Source: JAJPKK01 sp963781195 (GTDB lineage: Bacteria; Pseudomonadota; Alphaproteobacteria; Rhizobiales; Xanthobacteraceae). Taken from it: a stretch of DNA of 64,000 bases. The notes below the pieces were generated by a model. It did not search any database. It was not told where the DNA came from and worked only from the letters and a program-made list of their open reading frames with translations. The DNA lies in the NCBI GenBank assembly GCA_963781195.1, contig CAWAEZ010000012.1:124001-188000 (forward strand). Reading direction: 5' to 3'. The position numbers were made by a program, and so were the translations under genes. Positions 1 through 9,017 of this stretch are shown piece by piece (position 1 is the first letter of the stretch; each line of letters opens with the position of its first letter).

Positions 1-493
1 TCGAACAATCGGTCACATCGCAGGCCCCCAGGAGCTTTCGACGGGGTTCATGCGGCTCCGCGGCTTCAGGCTGGCGACGGCGGAGAAAAATATCGCAGGC
101 GGTCCGCAGTTCATCGTCACCGCCGCGTCGTTCTCACGCGAGGCGGGGCGGGTGGCGTGCGGCGAACTCCTCGACCGCAACCTCGGCGTGACCGCGATCG
201 TTGCCGCCAACGACCTGTTGGCGCTCGGTTGCTACGACGCCCTGGCCGAACGGGGGCTCGGCTGCCCCCACGACGTCTCGGTGACCGGCCACAACGACGC
301 GCCCTTCGTCGACATGGTTATGCCGCCGCTCACCACCGTGCGCATCCAGCAGCGCCAGATGGGCGTCGAGGCGTCACGGCTGCTGCTGGCGAAAATCGAG
401 AGCCCGGAAAGCCCTGCCGTGGACATCCTGCTCCGACCGGCCTTGATCGTACGGAACTCCACGAAGGCGACGGGATGTGTCACGCCGCGCTGA
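1..493 (+). CDS. LacI-family transcriptional regulator, C-terminal part (5' end outside window)
   Basis: The frame is open from base 2, so only the C-terminal ligand-binding portion is present; the DNA-binding helix-turn-helix lies upstream of the window. The visible part has the periplasmic-binding-protein fold typical of LacI/PurR regulators: a segment reading IVAANDLLALGCYDALAERG (a candidate effector-binding and dimer region) followed by the family hallmark around DVSVTGHNDAPFVDMVMPPLTTVRI, where most members have a GFDD-type motif. It ends head-on against the minus-strand aspartate dehydrogenase-like gene with only about 30 bases between them. The effector and operator cannot be told from this fragment. 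Neighbouring uptake and oxidation genes suggest control of carbon-source use, which is inference only. Confidence 0.85.
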   Translation, partial: RTIGHIAGPQELSTGFMRLRGFRLATAEKNIAGGPQFIVTAASFSREAGRVACGELLDRNLGVTAIVAANDLLALGCYDALAERGLGCPHDVSVTGHNDAPFVDMVMPPLTTVRIQQRQMGVEASRLLLAKIESPESPAVDILLRPALIVRNSTKATGCVTPR

Positions 494-522
494 AATCCTC
501 CACCCGCGTGAAGACCCCGCCT

Positions 523-1329
523 TTAAGTTCCCACCCGCAGCGGGGCGTTGAGCTTGCGCAACGCGGCGAGCACCGAGAGCGCCGTGATGCGGCCGGTCTT
601 GGGGTTCTCCGAGGGAATGTTCTCGATCGACAGCGAGAACCGCGCCGAGTCCGCATCGACCTCGATGCTGTGGCAGTTGCGCGTCACCGCGGGGTCGGCC
701 CAGATCTCGATGGTGGTACGGTCGGGCCCGATGCCGGCGAGCGACAGCGCCGCCACCACGTTGACGTTGGCGGGAAAGCCGGCGGCGGCTTCGCGCGCGG
801 TGCCGGAGAACACCAGCTTTGCGGTGTTGAGGCCGGCGACTGAAATGCCGTGCTCGACGAGATAGGGCGCACCCTCGAGGCCGCCCGGCGGCTTGCGGGT
901 GATCATGCGCACGGAATGAATGTCGCCTTCGGAGGCCGCCGATACCGCGTCGAGGCCGAGCAACGCGCCGGTCGGCACGATGATCTGGCCGCCATGCTCC
1001 CGCGCCAGCGCGACGATCTCGGGGCGCGGCAGCAGGGCGCCGGCGCTGAGCACCATGACCCGCTTGCCCGCCTTGAGCATCGGCGCGCAGATGTCCGCCA
1101 GGATCTTGGCCGGGGCGCATTCCACCGCGAGGTCGGCATGGTCGGGGAACGCTTCGAGCTCGACCAGCGGGCAGGAGATGCCGGCGCCGTCGAGCCAGGC
1201 CTGCGCCTTGGCGCGGTCGCCCGCGGCCGCGCAGGCGAGCTTGAGGCCCGGCATGCCGGCGGCGAGCCGCTTGGCAAGCGTGCGTCCGATCGCGCCGAGC
1301 CCGGCAATCGCCACCCTGATTTCGTTCAT
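523..1329 (-). CDS. L-aspartate dehydrogenase-like protein (NadX/DUF108 family)
   Basis: The 268-residue product begins with a Rossmann nucleotide-binding motif GLGAIG (residues 10-15). Its C-terminal half carries the aspartate dehydrogenase signatures: GFPANVNV, a candidate catalytic histidine near residue 220 in NCHSIEV, and SENPKTG. Family members convert L-aspartate to iminoaspartate with NAD(P), feeding NAD synthesis or amino-acid catabolism in the cytoplasm. The ATG at 1329 was chosen because AAGGGAG lies just upstream; the frame stays open further upstream but without family sequence. It is divergent from the TctC-type gene at 1487. A relative acting on another amino or imino acid cannot be excluded. 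Confidence 0.8.
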   Translation of the reverse strand: MNEIRVAIAGLGAIGRTLAKRLAAGMPGLKLACAAAGDRAKAQAWLDGAGISCPLVELEAFPDHADLAVECAPAKILADICAPMLKAGKRVMVLSAGALLPRPEIVALAREHGGQIIVPTGALLGLDAVSAASEGDIHSVRMITRKPPGGLEGAPYLVEHGISVAGLNTAKLVFSGTAREAAAGFPANVNVVAALSLAGIGPDRTTIEIWADPAVTRNCHSIEVDADSARFSLSIENIPSENPKTGRITALSVLAALRKLNAPLRVGT

Positions 1330-1486
1330 CGCGCGCTCCCTTGCGAAGGTGCGCCTCATACGCCGCGCCGCGGCCGGCCGCAAGCCGGCGCCCGGCTGCG
1401 GGCAAGCCACGCCACGACCGCGGCACAGCGGCACCTTGACCTTTCGCCACCTCGGGCCCAAAGGTGCCCAAAATCGGGAGGAAAAC

Positions 1487-2470
1487 ATGCCCAGCCAGAT
1501 GTCGAAGTTCGTGATCGCCGCCCTGCTCGGCATCGCGGGTATCTCAACCGCCAGCGCCCAGACCTATCCCAGCCGCCCGATCACCATGATCATCCCGTTC
1601 GCCGCCGGCGGTCCTACCGATGTGCTGGGCCGGATGGTCGGCCAGAAGATGAGCGAAGCCCTCGGCCAGCAGATCATCATCGAGAATGTCGGCGGCGCCG
1701 GCGGCATGACCGGCGGCCTGCGCGTCGCCTCGGCGCCGGCGGACGGCTACACCATCGAGCTCGGCACCGTCGGCACCCATGCCCAGAACCAGACGCTCTA
1801 CAAGCGCCCGCTCTATAATGCGGCGACCGACTTCACCCCGGTGGCGCTGATCGCCGAAATTCCCACGGTGCTGATCGTGCGCAAGGATATGCCGGTCAAC
1901 AACCTCAAGGAGTTCGTCGAGTACGCCAAGAAGAACCAGGACAAGATGAGCTACGGGTCGGCGGGAACCGGCTCGGCGACCCATCTCGCCTGCGTCGTGC
2001 TCGATGCCGCCATGGGCACCCATATCACCCACGTGCCCTATCGCGGCACCGGGCCCGCCATGGGCGACCTGCAGGCCGGCCGGATCGATTACCTTTGCGA
2101 CATCGTGACGACCGCCAAGCCGCAGATCGACGGCGGTACGGTGAAGGCGATCGCGCTGATGAACAGCACCCGGTCGCCGGCGCTGCCGAACGTGCCGACC
2201 ACTGCCGAGCAGGGGATGCCGGAAGTCCAGGCCTATACCTGGAACGCGATCTTCCTTCCCAAGAATGCCCCGGAGCCGATCGTCAAGAAGCTCAACGAGG
2301 CGGCGCTCGCCGCGATGAAGAGCCCGCTGGTCAAGGAACGGCTCGAGGGCCTCGGCGCCCAGATCGTCACCGAGGATCGCGCGACGCCGGACTATCTGCG
2401 CGGCTTCGTCAAGAGCGAGATCGACAAGTGGGCCGGGCCCATCAAGGCGAGCGGAGCCACCGCCGACTGA
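1487..2470 (+). CDS. TctC/Bug-type extracytoplasmic solute-binding protein
   Basis: The 327-residue product has a Sec signal peptide (cleavage near ASA-Q, about residue 24) followed by the Bug/TctC fold. Diagnostic segments are YPSRPITMIIPFAAGGPTD near the mature N-terminus, IENVGGAGG, and ADGYT about 75 residues in. Family members bind carboxylates in the periplasm, usually for a TctA/TctB transporter. No tctA or tctB lies beside it, so it is an orphan binding protein like many in this group of bacteria. GGGAGG precedes the ATG by a normal distance. Ligand unknown. It may serve the divergent aspartate dehydrogenase-like gene or the dehalogenase downstream. Confidence 0.9.
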   Translation: MPSQMSKFVIAALLGIAGISTASAQTYPSRPITMIIPFAAGGPTDVLGRMVGQKMSEALGQQIIIENVGGAGGMTGGLRVASAPADGYTIELGTVGTHAQNQTLYKRPLYNAATDFTPVALIAEIPTVLIVRKDMPVNNLKEFVEYAKKNQDKMSYGSAGTGSATHLACVVLDAAMGTHITHVPYRGTGPAMGDLQAGRIDYLCDIVTTAKPQIDGGTVKAIALMNSTRSPALPNVPTTAEQGMPEVQAYTWNAIFLPKNAPEPIVKKLNEAALAAMKSPLVKERLEGLGAQIVTEDRATPDYLRGFVKSEIDKWAGPIKASGATAD

Positions 2471-2545
2471 CCGATCCGACGGCGCGACGCACCCGGCGGG
2501 ACCCTCGGCTCCCCCGACCTTTACGTTTTGCGATGTTGCAGCCCC

Positions 2546-3431
2546 ATGTTCGAAAACTTCACCCGGACCGAGGTCGAGACCAGCGGCGCCCGGATCGTCA
2601 CCGTCTACGGCGGTAACGGCCCGCCGCTGCTGCTGATGCACGGCAATCCCTTCACTCACGCGACCTGGCACAAGGTTGCACCGCGGCTCGCCCAGGACTT
2701 CACCGTCGTCTGCACCGACCTGCGCGGCTACGGCGATTCGGAAAAGCCGCCCGGAGGGCCGGACCACGCGGGCTATTCGTTCCGCGCCATGGCGAAGGAC
2801 CAGATCGAGGTCATGGCGGCCCTCGGCTTCGACCGCTTCATGGCGGCCGGCCATGATCGCGGCGCCCGCGTGCTGCATCGCATGACCCTCGATCATCCCG
2901 ACAAGGTGGCGAAGGCCGCCATCATGGACATCATTCCGCAGCATCACCTCTTCAACCACGTGACCCAGAAGGTGGGCGACCGGCTCCTACCACTGGTTCT
3001 TCATGATCCAGCCGTTCGACCTGCCGGAGCGGCTGATGGGCGCCGACCCCGACTACTACATCACCAAGAAACTCTCGAAGACCGAGCAGGGACTGAGCTT
3101 CTTCGGCGAGGCGGCGCTCGCCGACTACATGCGCTGCTTCCGCAATCCGGCGACGATCCACGCCATGTGCGAGGACTACCGCGCCACCGCCGGCATCGAC
3201 CTCGCCATGGACACGGTCGACTTCGACGCCGGCCGCCGGATCGAGACTCCGCTGCTGCTGTTGTGGGGCGCGACCGGCGCCGTCGGACGCCAGAACAAGC
3301 CGGCGGAGGTGTGGAAGAACTACGCCGCCGACATGCGCGGCGCCGAGGCGCTGCCCTGCGGGCACTACCTTTCCGAGGAGGCGCCCGAGGAAACCTATGG
3401 TGCGCTCCACCGGTTTTTCGCGGCCCCATAG
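2546..3431 (+). pseudogene. Haloacetate (fluoroacetate) dehalogenase-like alpha/beta hydrolase, frame broken once
   Basis: Two frames join to give a complete dehalogenase of about 294 residues. The first part has the HGNPFTHATWH oxyanion region, DLRGYGDSEKP, and the nucleophile elbow GHDRGARV (Asp104, Arg105, Arg108). The second frame carries the fluoride-pocket stretch YHWFF, the cap, and the catalytic histidine in CGHYLSEE. The Asp-Arg-x-x-Arg and His-Trp pairs are those of fluoroacetate dehalogenases, which hydrolyse haloacetates to glycolate and halide. One extra base near 2980-2987 breaks the frame exactly before YHWFF. Everything else is intact, so a sequencing error is as likely as a real mutation. 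No strong ribosome site precedes the ATG. Confidence 0.75.
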
Positions 3432-3552
3432 TTCGGCGAATCCCGAAATTATTTCGCGGCGTTCATGGCAGCCGCCGATCCGCCGCGATATCATGACCTC
3501 AGAAGAGGCAGGCGCAGGTCGCGCGCCGCACCCGATCCGGTGAGGAGACTCC

Positions 3553-4891
3553 ATGGACGCCGCCACACTCGCCCCGCCGCCGCGACGCGCGCCAACCCAT
3601 CGCCCGTGGTACACGGTCCTCTACATCCAGGTTCTGATCGCGATCGCGGTCGGCATCCTGCTCGGCTATTTCTATCCGAAGATCGCGATCCCGATGAAGC
3701 CGCTCGGCGACGGCTTCATCGCGCTGATCAAGATGATGATCGCGCCGGTGATCTTCTGCACCGTGGTGCACGGCATCTCCTCGATGAGCGATCTCAAGAA
3801 GATCGGCCGCATCGGGCTCAAGACGCTCGTCTACTTCGAGCTGGTGTCGACGCTCGCGCTCGCCATCGGCCTGATCGTCGGCGAGCTGCTCAAGCCGGGC
3901 GCGGGCTTCAACATCGATCCCTCGACGCTCGATCCCAAGCTGGTGGCGGGCTATGTCGAGCCGCGCCAAGGAGGACGGCCTCGTCGGCCACCTGCTGGCG
4001 ATCATTCCGCCGATTCCTATTTCGGCGCCCTCGCCCGCGGCGACCTGCTGCAGGTCCTGCTGATCTCGATCCTGACCGGCTTCGCCGTCTCCCAGATGGG
4101 GCCGCTCGGCGAGAAGATCTCGGGCGCCATCGACACCGCCGCCAAGATGTTCTTCGGCATGATCCGCATCATCGTGCGCGCCGCCCCGATCGGCGCGTTC
4201 GGCGCCATGGCGTTCACCATCGGCCAGTACGGTGTCGGCTCGCTGGTCAATCTGGGCGCGCTGATCGCGACCTTCTATCTCACCAGCGTGCTGTTCGTGC
4301 TGCTCGTGCTCGGCACCATCGCACGGCTGGCCGGCTTCTCGATCATCCGCTTCCTCGGCTACATCAAGGATGAGCTCCTGATCGTGCTCGGCACCAGCTC
4401 GTCGGAGACCGTGCTGCCGCAACCTGATGCAGCAAGATGGAGCATCTCGGCGCCTCGAAGTCGGTGGTCGGCCTCGTGGTTCCGACCGGCTACAGCTTCA
4501 ACCTCGACGGCACCAACATCTACATGACGCTGGCGATCGCTGTTTCTGGCCCAGGCGACCAACACGCCGCTGACGTTCAGCCAGCTGCTCGAAATCCTGG
4601 TCATCGCGATGATCACCTCGAAGGGCGCGTCCGGGCGTCACCGGCGCCGGCTTCGTCACGCTCGCGGCGACGCTCGCCATCATCCCGGATATCCCGATGC
4701 AGTCGCTCGCCATCCTGCTCGGCATCGACAAGTTCATGAGCGAGTGCCGGGCGCTGACCAACCTCATCGGCAACGGCGTCGCCTGCATCGTCATCAGCCG
4801 CTCGGAAAACGAGCTCGACGTCGACAAGCTCCACGAAACCATGGCGCACCCCATCGCCATCGGCGAAGAGATGGAAACGATCCCGGCATAG
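3553..4891 (+). pseudogene. dctA: C4-dicarboxylate/proton symporter DctA-like, broken by about six indels
   Basis: Pieced together, the frames encode a full DctA-type member of the DAACS family: an N-terminal membrane segment (VLYIQVLIAIAVGILLGYFYP), GTSSSETVLPQ, the transport-site stretch PTGYSFNLDGTNIYM, and ECRALTNLIGNG near the C-terminus. DctA imports succinate, fumarate and malate across the inner membrane. Frame breaks are seen near 3965 (+1), 4010 (-1), 4423 (+1), 4433 (+1), 4543 (-2 or +1) and 4634 (+1). The first two cancel and leave about 15 scrambled residues. The coding sense between breaks is perfect, with no internal stops or missing domains. This is either very recent decay or poor local sequence quality. 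Confidence 0.8.
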
Positions 4892-5003
4892 CGCATGATC
4901 CCGCGGGCACAGTCGCGCCGCGCGGTTTGCCACCGTAGCCGCCTTTGCTCACCCGACGTGCTCGAACCGCACGCCGCCGGCGGTTACGCGTCCAAGCCGA
5001 AGC

Positions 5004-5031
5004 AAAATGGCCGGGACGAAGCCCGGCCATT
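5004..5031 (-). terminator. Intrinsic terminator after the minus-strand alpha/beta hydrolase
   Basis: A perfect 10-bp stem, AATGGCCGGG at 5006-5015 and CCCGGCCATT at 5022-5031, encloses a 6-base loop. Read on the minus strand it ends in TTTT, as expected of a rho-independent terminator. It lies 30 bases beyond the stop of the 5061-6119 gene. Because the stem is symmetric it may also stop transcription arriving from dctA. Confidence 0.7.
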
Positions 5032-5060
5032 GACGACTATGGCATGCAAACCCGCTGCGG

Positions 5061-6119
5061 TTACGACGCCACCTGCGGCGGCATGGTGAGGAACGCCTGC
5101 ATCACGTGCCAGGCCAGGTTCCGGTTGTTGGCGCTGCCGATGCTGTGGGCGGTATTGGGGATGATCGAGAACTGACGGTCACCGTTGGGGAGCAGGTCGA
5201 AGAACGCGAGCAGGTCCGCGTTGGTGGAGATGCCGTCATGGTCGCCGCGGAGCATCAGCACCGGGCACTTCACCTTGAGCGGATCGACCAGCGGCAGCTT
5301 CGAGGTCATGTCGAGATAGGTCCCGGTCGGCACCTGGTCGCCGTATTGCATCTCGAAGTCGGCCAGCGCCTTGGCCACCGCCGGGTCGTAGCTCGAAGCG
5401 AGGCCGTCGCGGGAGAAGATCGATTCGATCATGGCGCGGTCGCGCAGGCGGGTGTTGTGGGTCTGGTAATATTCGAGCCGCTTCGCCCGCTCCTTGAGGG
5501 TGGGCGCATTCTCGCCCTTGTAGGTGAAGGCGGACAGCACCAGCCGCTCGACCCGCTCCGGCTGGACCATCGCATAGGCGCCGGCCCGAATCGCCCCTGA
5601 AGAGGTGCCGTACATGAACATCTTGTCGCGGCCGGTCTCCTTCACGACGATCGGGATCGCGGCCTTGAGGTCCTCGACGCCGCTGGCGATGTCGGAATTG
5701 CCGGAGGTCCGCGACGACTTGCCGTAGCCTTCGTGGTCCATCGTCCACACGTCGTAGCCGAGCCGCGCGAACACGTTCATCATCGAGTACTCGCCCTTGC
5801 CGGGCACGTGGAGATCGTAGCTCGATTGGGCGCCGTTCGAGGAGCCGTGCACCAGGAACAGCACCGGCTTCGCGGCGCCGCCGGCGGTCGGCGCGCCGAC
5901 CCGCTTGCGATACATGGCGAGCGAGACGTCGCCTTTCTTCGCCGTGTATTCCGCGGTCCAGAATTCCGCGCCGGTCTGGGCGGCGGCGGGGGTCTGTGCC
6001 TGCGCCTGCGCGCCGGCGACGAGGCTCGCGGCGAGGCCGGTTCCGGCCGCCTTGATCACGTCGCGCCGCGCCAGCTCGGACCGCATGGACGCGGGCCGCA
6101 CCAAAGAGTGTTCTGTCAT
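5061..6119 (-). CDS. Tat-exported alpha/beta hydrolase
   Basis: The 352-residue product has a twin-arginine signal (RRDVIKAAG, arginines 18-19) followed by an alanine-rich hydrophobic stretch and an AQAQ cleavage region, so it is probably exported folded. The mature part is an alpha/beta hydrolase: oxyanion region HGSSNG, nucleophile elbow GTSSG, acid region LRGDHDGIS, and catalytic histidine near the end in NTAHS. The substrate is unknown; an ester or lactone hydrolase is likely. The ATG at 6119 is preceded by GGGAGGAAGAC; an upstream extension of the frame lacks family sequence. A terminator follows. The next gene upstream on the same strand is the FAD monooxygenase, about 110 bases away, so the two may be co-transcribed. 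Confidence 0.85.
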   Translation of the reverse strand: MTEHSLVRPASMRSELARRDVIKAAGTGLAASLVAGAQAQAQTPAAAQTGAEFWTAEYTAKKGDVSLAMYRKRVGAPTAGGAAKPVLFLVHGSSNGAQSSYDLHVPGKGEYSMMNVFARLGYDVWTMDHEGYGKSSRTSGNSDIASGVEDLKAAIPIVVKETGRDKMFMYGTSSGAIRAGAYAMVQPERVERLVLSAFTYKGENAPTLKERAKRLEYYQTHNTRLRDRAMIESIFSRDGLASSYDPAVAKALADFEMQYGDQVPTGTYLDMTSKLPLVDPLKVKCPVLMLRGDHDGISTNADLLAFFDLLPNGDRQFSIIPNTAHSIGSANNRNLAWHVMQAFLTMPPQVAS

Positions 6120-6231
6120 GTCTTCCTCCCACACGAGCCGGCCGGAATCCCGGCGGCGTCTTCTTACGATTGGCAGTCTTGCCATACGATTAGCAGAAGA
6201 CGCGCCGCAAGGGGAGCGGGGCACGCCGCCG

Positions 6232-7480
6232 TCAGGCTGCCGTCACGTCGCCCAGGGCAAAGCCGGCAATCCGCTTGTAGTCCTCCGACAGGGCCCGGAG
6301 CTCGGCCTGGGTGATGAAGCTGTCGAGGTCGTCGAACGGCCGGTCCCCGACCAGCTCCTCCACCTTGATGTTGATGAAGTCGGGCGGGTGGGCGCGGTTG
6401 GTGCGCACCACCTCGGAAGCGGGCCCCAGGCGCCGGCTCTCGTAGTCCCGCAGGGCGTCCGGCAGGTCGCGCCCGGCGGCGCGGCAGCCGGCGAGGCAGT
6501 CGGCCAACGTGCGGGCATCGATGGCGCCCTGCGCCGCCCCGTTCGAGCCGCGCGGGTACATCGGGTGGGCGGCGTCGCCGGCCAGCGTCACCCGGCCGAA
6601 GGTCCAGCGCGCCACCGGGTCCTTGTCGACCATCGGGTATTCCAGGATCTGGTCGGCGGTGCGGATCAGATCGGCGACGTCGAGCCAGGGAAAATGCCAG
6701 TCCCGGTAAATGTCGAAGAAGTCGGCGAGGTCGCCGGGCTGATTCCAGTCGTTCTTCTCGAAGGCGCCCTGCTTGATCTCGGCCATCCAGTTGATGAGCT
6801 GGTTTCCGTCGTCGTCGAGCTCGTCGATGATCGGATAGATCACGATCTTGCCGGTCAGGATCGAGCCGGTGCGGGTATAGGACCGGCCGGTGAGAAACGG
6901 CTTGCGGCGGGTGATGCCCCGCCAGGTATTGATGCCGGCGAAGGCGACCGCGTCGTTCGGATAGAACTGCTTGCGCACCCCCGAGTTGACGCCGTCGCAG
7001 GCGATCGCCACGGCGGCGCGGACCGGGTCCAGCGTCCGGCCGGAGGTCGTTTCGCGAAACCGCAGGGTGGCGCCGGACGCGTCCTGCTCGATCGCCGACG
7101 CATTCGCGGTCGGTCACGATCGCGGCCGCACCGAGGCGCGTCACCGCGGCGCGATAGAGGATCATGTGCAGGCGGCCGCGGTGGATGCTCACCTCCGGAT
7201 AGGGATACCCGGCGAAGCGGCCGCGATCCTCGCGGTAGATGAGCTGGCCAAATCGATTGAAGAAGCAGCTTTCCCGGATCGGAATTCCGGCGCTGCAAAG
7301 GTCGTCCAGCAGCCCGAGCCCAGCGAATTCCCGCATCGCATGAGGCAGCAGGGTGATGCCGACGCCGAGCTCCCGGATTTCCGGAGAACGCTCGTAAACG
7401 CGGCACGGGATGCCGCGGCGGTGGAGGTTCAAAGCGAGCGACAGGCCGGTGATCCCGCCGCCGACGATCGCGATGTCCAT
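6232..7480 (-). pseudogene. Class A FAD-dependent aromatic monooxygenase, frame broken once
   Basis: The joined product of about 415 residues has the three FAD signatures of single-component aromatic hydroxylases: GGGITG at residues 7-12, the DG motif ACDGVNSG, and the GD motif AGDAAHPMYPRGSNGA. The last resembles the 3-hydroxybenzoate 6-hydroxylase, salicylate hydroxylase and PhzS branch. Such enzymes use NAD(P)H and oxygen to hydroxylate an aromatic acid in the cytoplasm. A single indel near 7101-7112 moves the frame between the N-terminal FAD part and the DG motif; restoring one base reads continuously through ASAIEQDASGATLRF. The substrate cannot be named. A sequencing error is plausible because all motifs are intact. 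Confidence 0.8.
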
Positions 7481-7731
7481 GGACGCAGGCGCTCCCTGTC
7501 GATTGGCGCCTCACCATAAAGCGGCCGCGATGGCGCGGTCAAAACCTAGTTTCAGCGGACGAAATCCCGCACGGGCGCGGCGCGGTACGGCTTGGCGGGA
7601 GGCTGCGGACCATGTAAGAGCCGGACGTTGCGCCGCTTGCGCGGACCGGGCCTGCATCCGACGTGACCAAATGCCCGCGGGGGAACGTGGCCGATGCGGT
7701 TACAGTTGCCCCCGAATCGTCCGGAGCTTGC

Positions 7732-8730
7732 ATGAACGGCAGCCTGCGGTCCCTCGTGGTGTCCATCGACGCGAAGATCGGATGGAGCCGGATCGGCTTT
7801 CTGTTGAGTCTCGCGATCATCGCCATCGCCGGCGTCGTGCTCTATCGCATGCTGCGCGAGATCAATTTCGAGGACGTCATCGATGCCATGGAGGCGGTCG
7901 AGAAGCACGACGTCGTCAACGCCGCCCTGTTCGTCGCCGCCGGATATTTCACGCTGACGTTCTACGACCTGTTCGCGCTGCGCACCATCGGGCGGCCGGA
8001 CATTCCCTACAAGGTGGCCGCGCTCGCCGGCTTCACGAGCTACGCGGTCGGACACAATGTCGGCGCCAGCGCCTTCACCGGGGGCGCGGTGCGCTACCGC
8101 ATCTACTCGCGCTACGGGATCTCGGCGATCGAGGTCGCGAAGATCTGCTTCATCGCCGGCCTGACCTTCTGGCTCGGCAACGCCACGGTGCTCGGACTCG
8201 GCGTCGCCTACGCGCCCCAGGCGGCCACCGCGATCAACCAGCTCCCGCCTTGGCTCAACCGCCTGTTCGCCTTCGGCATCATCGCGATGCTCGCGACCTA
8301 TGTCCTGTGGGTGTGGCGGACGCCACGCATGGTCGGCCGCAACAACTGGCTGGTGACGCTGCCGAACGGTCCGCTCACGCTGTTGCAGATCGCGGTCGGC
8401 ATCGTCGATCTCGCCTGCTGCGCCGCGGCGATGTACATGCTGGTGCCCGACGAGCCCTATATCGGCTTCGTCACCCTCGCCGTGATCTTCGTCGCGTCCA
8501 CACTGCTCGGATTTGCGAGCCACTCCCCGGGCGGCCTCGGCGTGTTCGACGCCGCCATGCTGGTGGCGCTCTGGCAGTTCGACACCGAGGATCTTCTCGC
8601 CGGGCTGCTGCTGTTTCGGCTGCTCTATTACCTGGTGCCGTTCGCGATCTCGCTCGCCGTGCTCGGCGGCCGCGAAGTGTGGTTCAGCTACGCGCTGCCG
8701 CGCGGCGGCGCCGGCAAACCGCCCGGCTAG
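7732..8730 (+). CDS. Integral membrane protein, UPF0104 / lysylphosphatidylglycerol synthase TM-domain family
   Basis: The 332-residue product is almost entirely membrane, with seven or eight hydrophobic segments starting at FLLSLAIIAIAGVVLYRML. It shows the conserved features of the MprF N-terminal (flippase-like) domain family: GHNVGASAFTGGAVRYRIYSR, then GFASHSPGGLGVFDAAML and RLLYYLVPFAISL near the C-terminus. No aminoacyl-transferase domain follows, so it is a stand-alone membrane domain that may move or shield a lipid; its substrate is unknown. The start at 7732 fits the first membrane helix and has a weak GGAG upstream; an in-frame ATG at 7663 is possible. It runs divergently from the FAD monooxygenase, with 251 bases between. 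Confidence 0.8.
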   Translation: MNGSLRSLVVSIDAKIGWSRIGFLLSLAIIAIAGVVLYRMLREINFEDVIDAMEAVEKHDVVNAALFVAAGYFTLTFYDLFALRTIGRPDIPYKVAALAGFTSYAVGHNVGASAFTGGAVRYRIYSRYGISAIEVAKICFIAGLTFWLGNATVLGLGVAYAPQAATAINQLPPWLNRLFAFGIIAMLATYVLWVWRTPRMVGRNNWLVTLPNGPLTLLQIAVGIVDLACCAAAMYMLVPDEPYIGFVTLAVIFVASTLLGFASHSPGGLGVFDAAMLVALWQFDTEDLLAGLLLFRLLYYLVPFAISLAVLGGREVWFSYALPRGGAGKPPG

Positions 8731-8750
8731 CCGCCCGTTGCCCGGCTAAA

Positions 8751-8768
8751 ACGTCATAGAACCGTCAT
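8751..8768 (+). promoter_or_regulatory. Probable Pho box upstream of phoR
   Basis: Two 7-base half-sites, ACGTCAT (8751-8757) and CCGTCAT (8762-8768), lie 11 bases apart start to start with a 4-base spacer. This is the PhoB-binding arrangement (CTGTCAT-N4-CTGTCAT type). It sits about 250 bases before the phoR start and nothing else is encoded between, so it would make the phoR-pst-phoU-phoB block self-inducing under phosphate starvation. Confidence 0.55.
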
Positions 8769-9017
8769 CACGACGCCATTTGAGCGTTGCCTCGTAGTCG
8801 CGAATTTCGTGCCCGCAGTCGTCGCCTCGTTTCACGGCGAAGGCATGGGGGGATTTTTGCGTAGGAAACCGTCTGCAAAAACTGTAATCGTGCGCCGGGG
8901 ACGCGGCCACCTCGCCGGATCCTTTTTTGAGAAGGCCCTGCATCGACGCGACAAAATGGGCGTGCCCGCATGCGGAAGGGCAGCTTTGAACGACGCAAAT
9001 CGGGGCGCGAGAAACCG

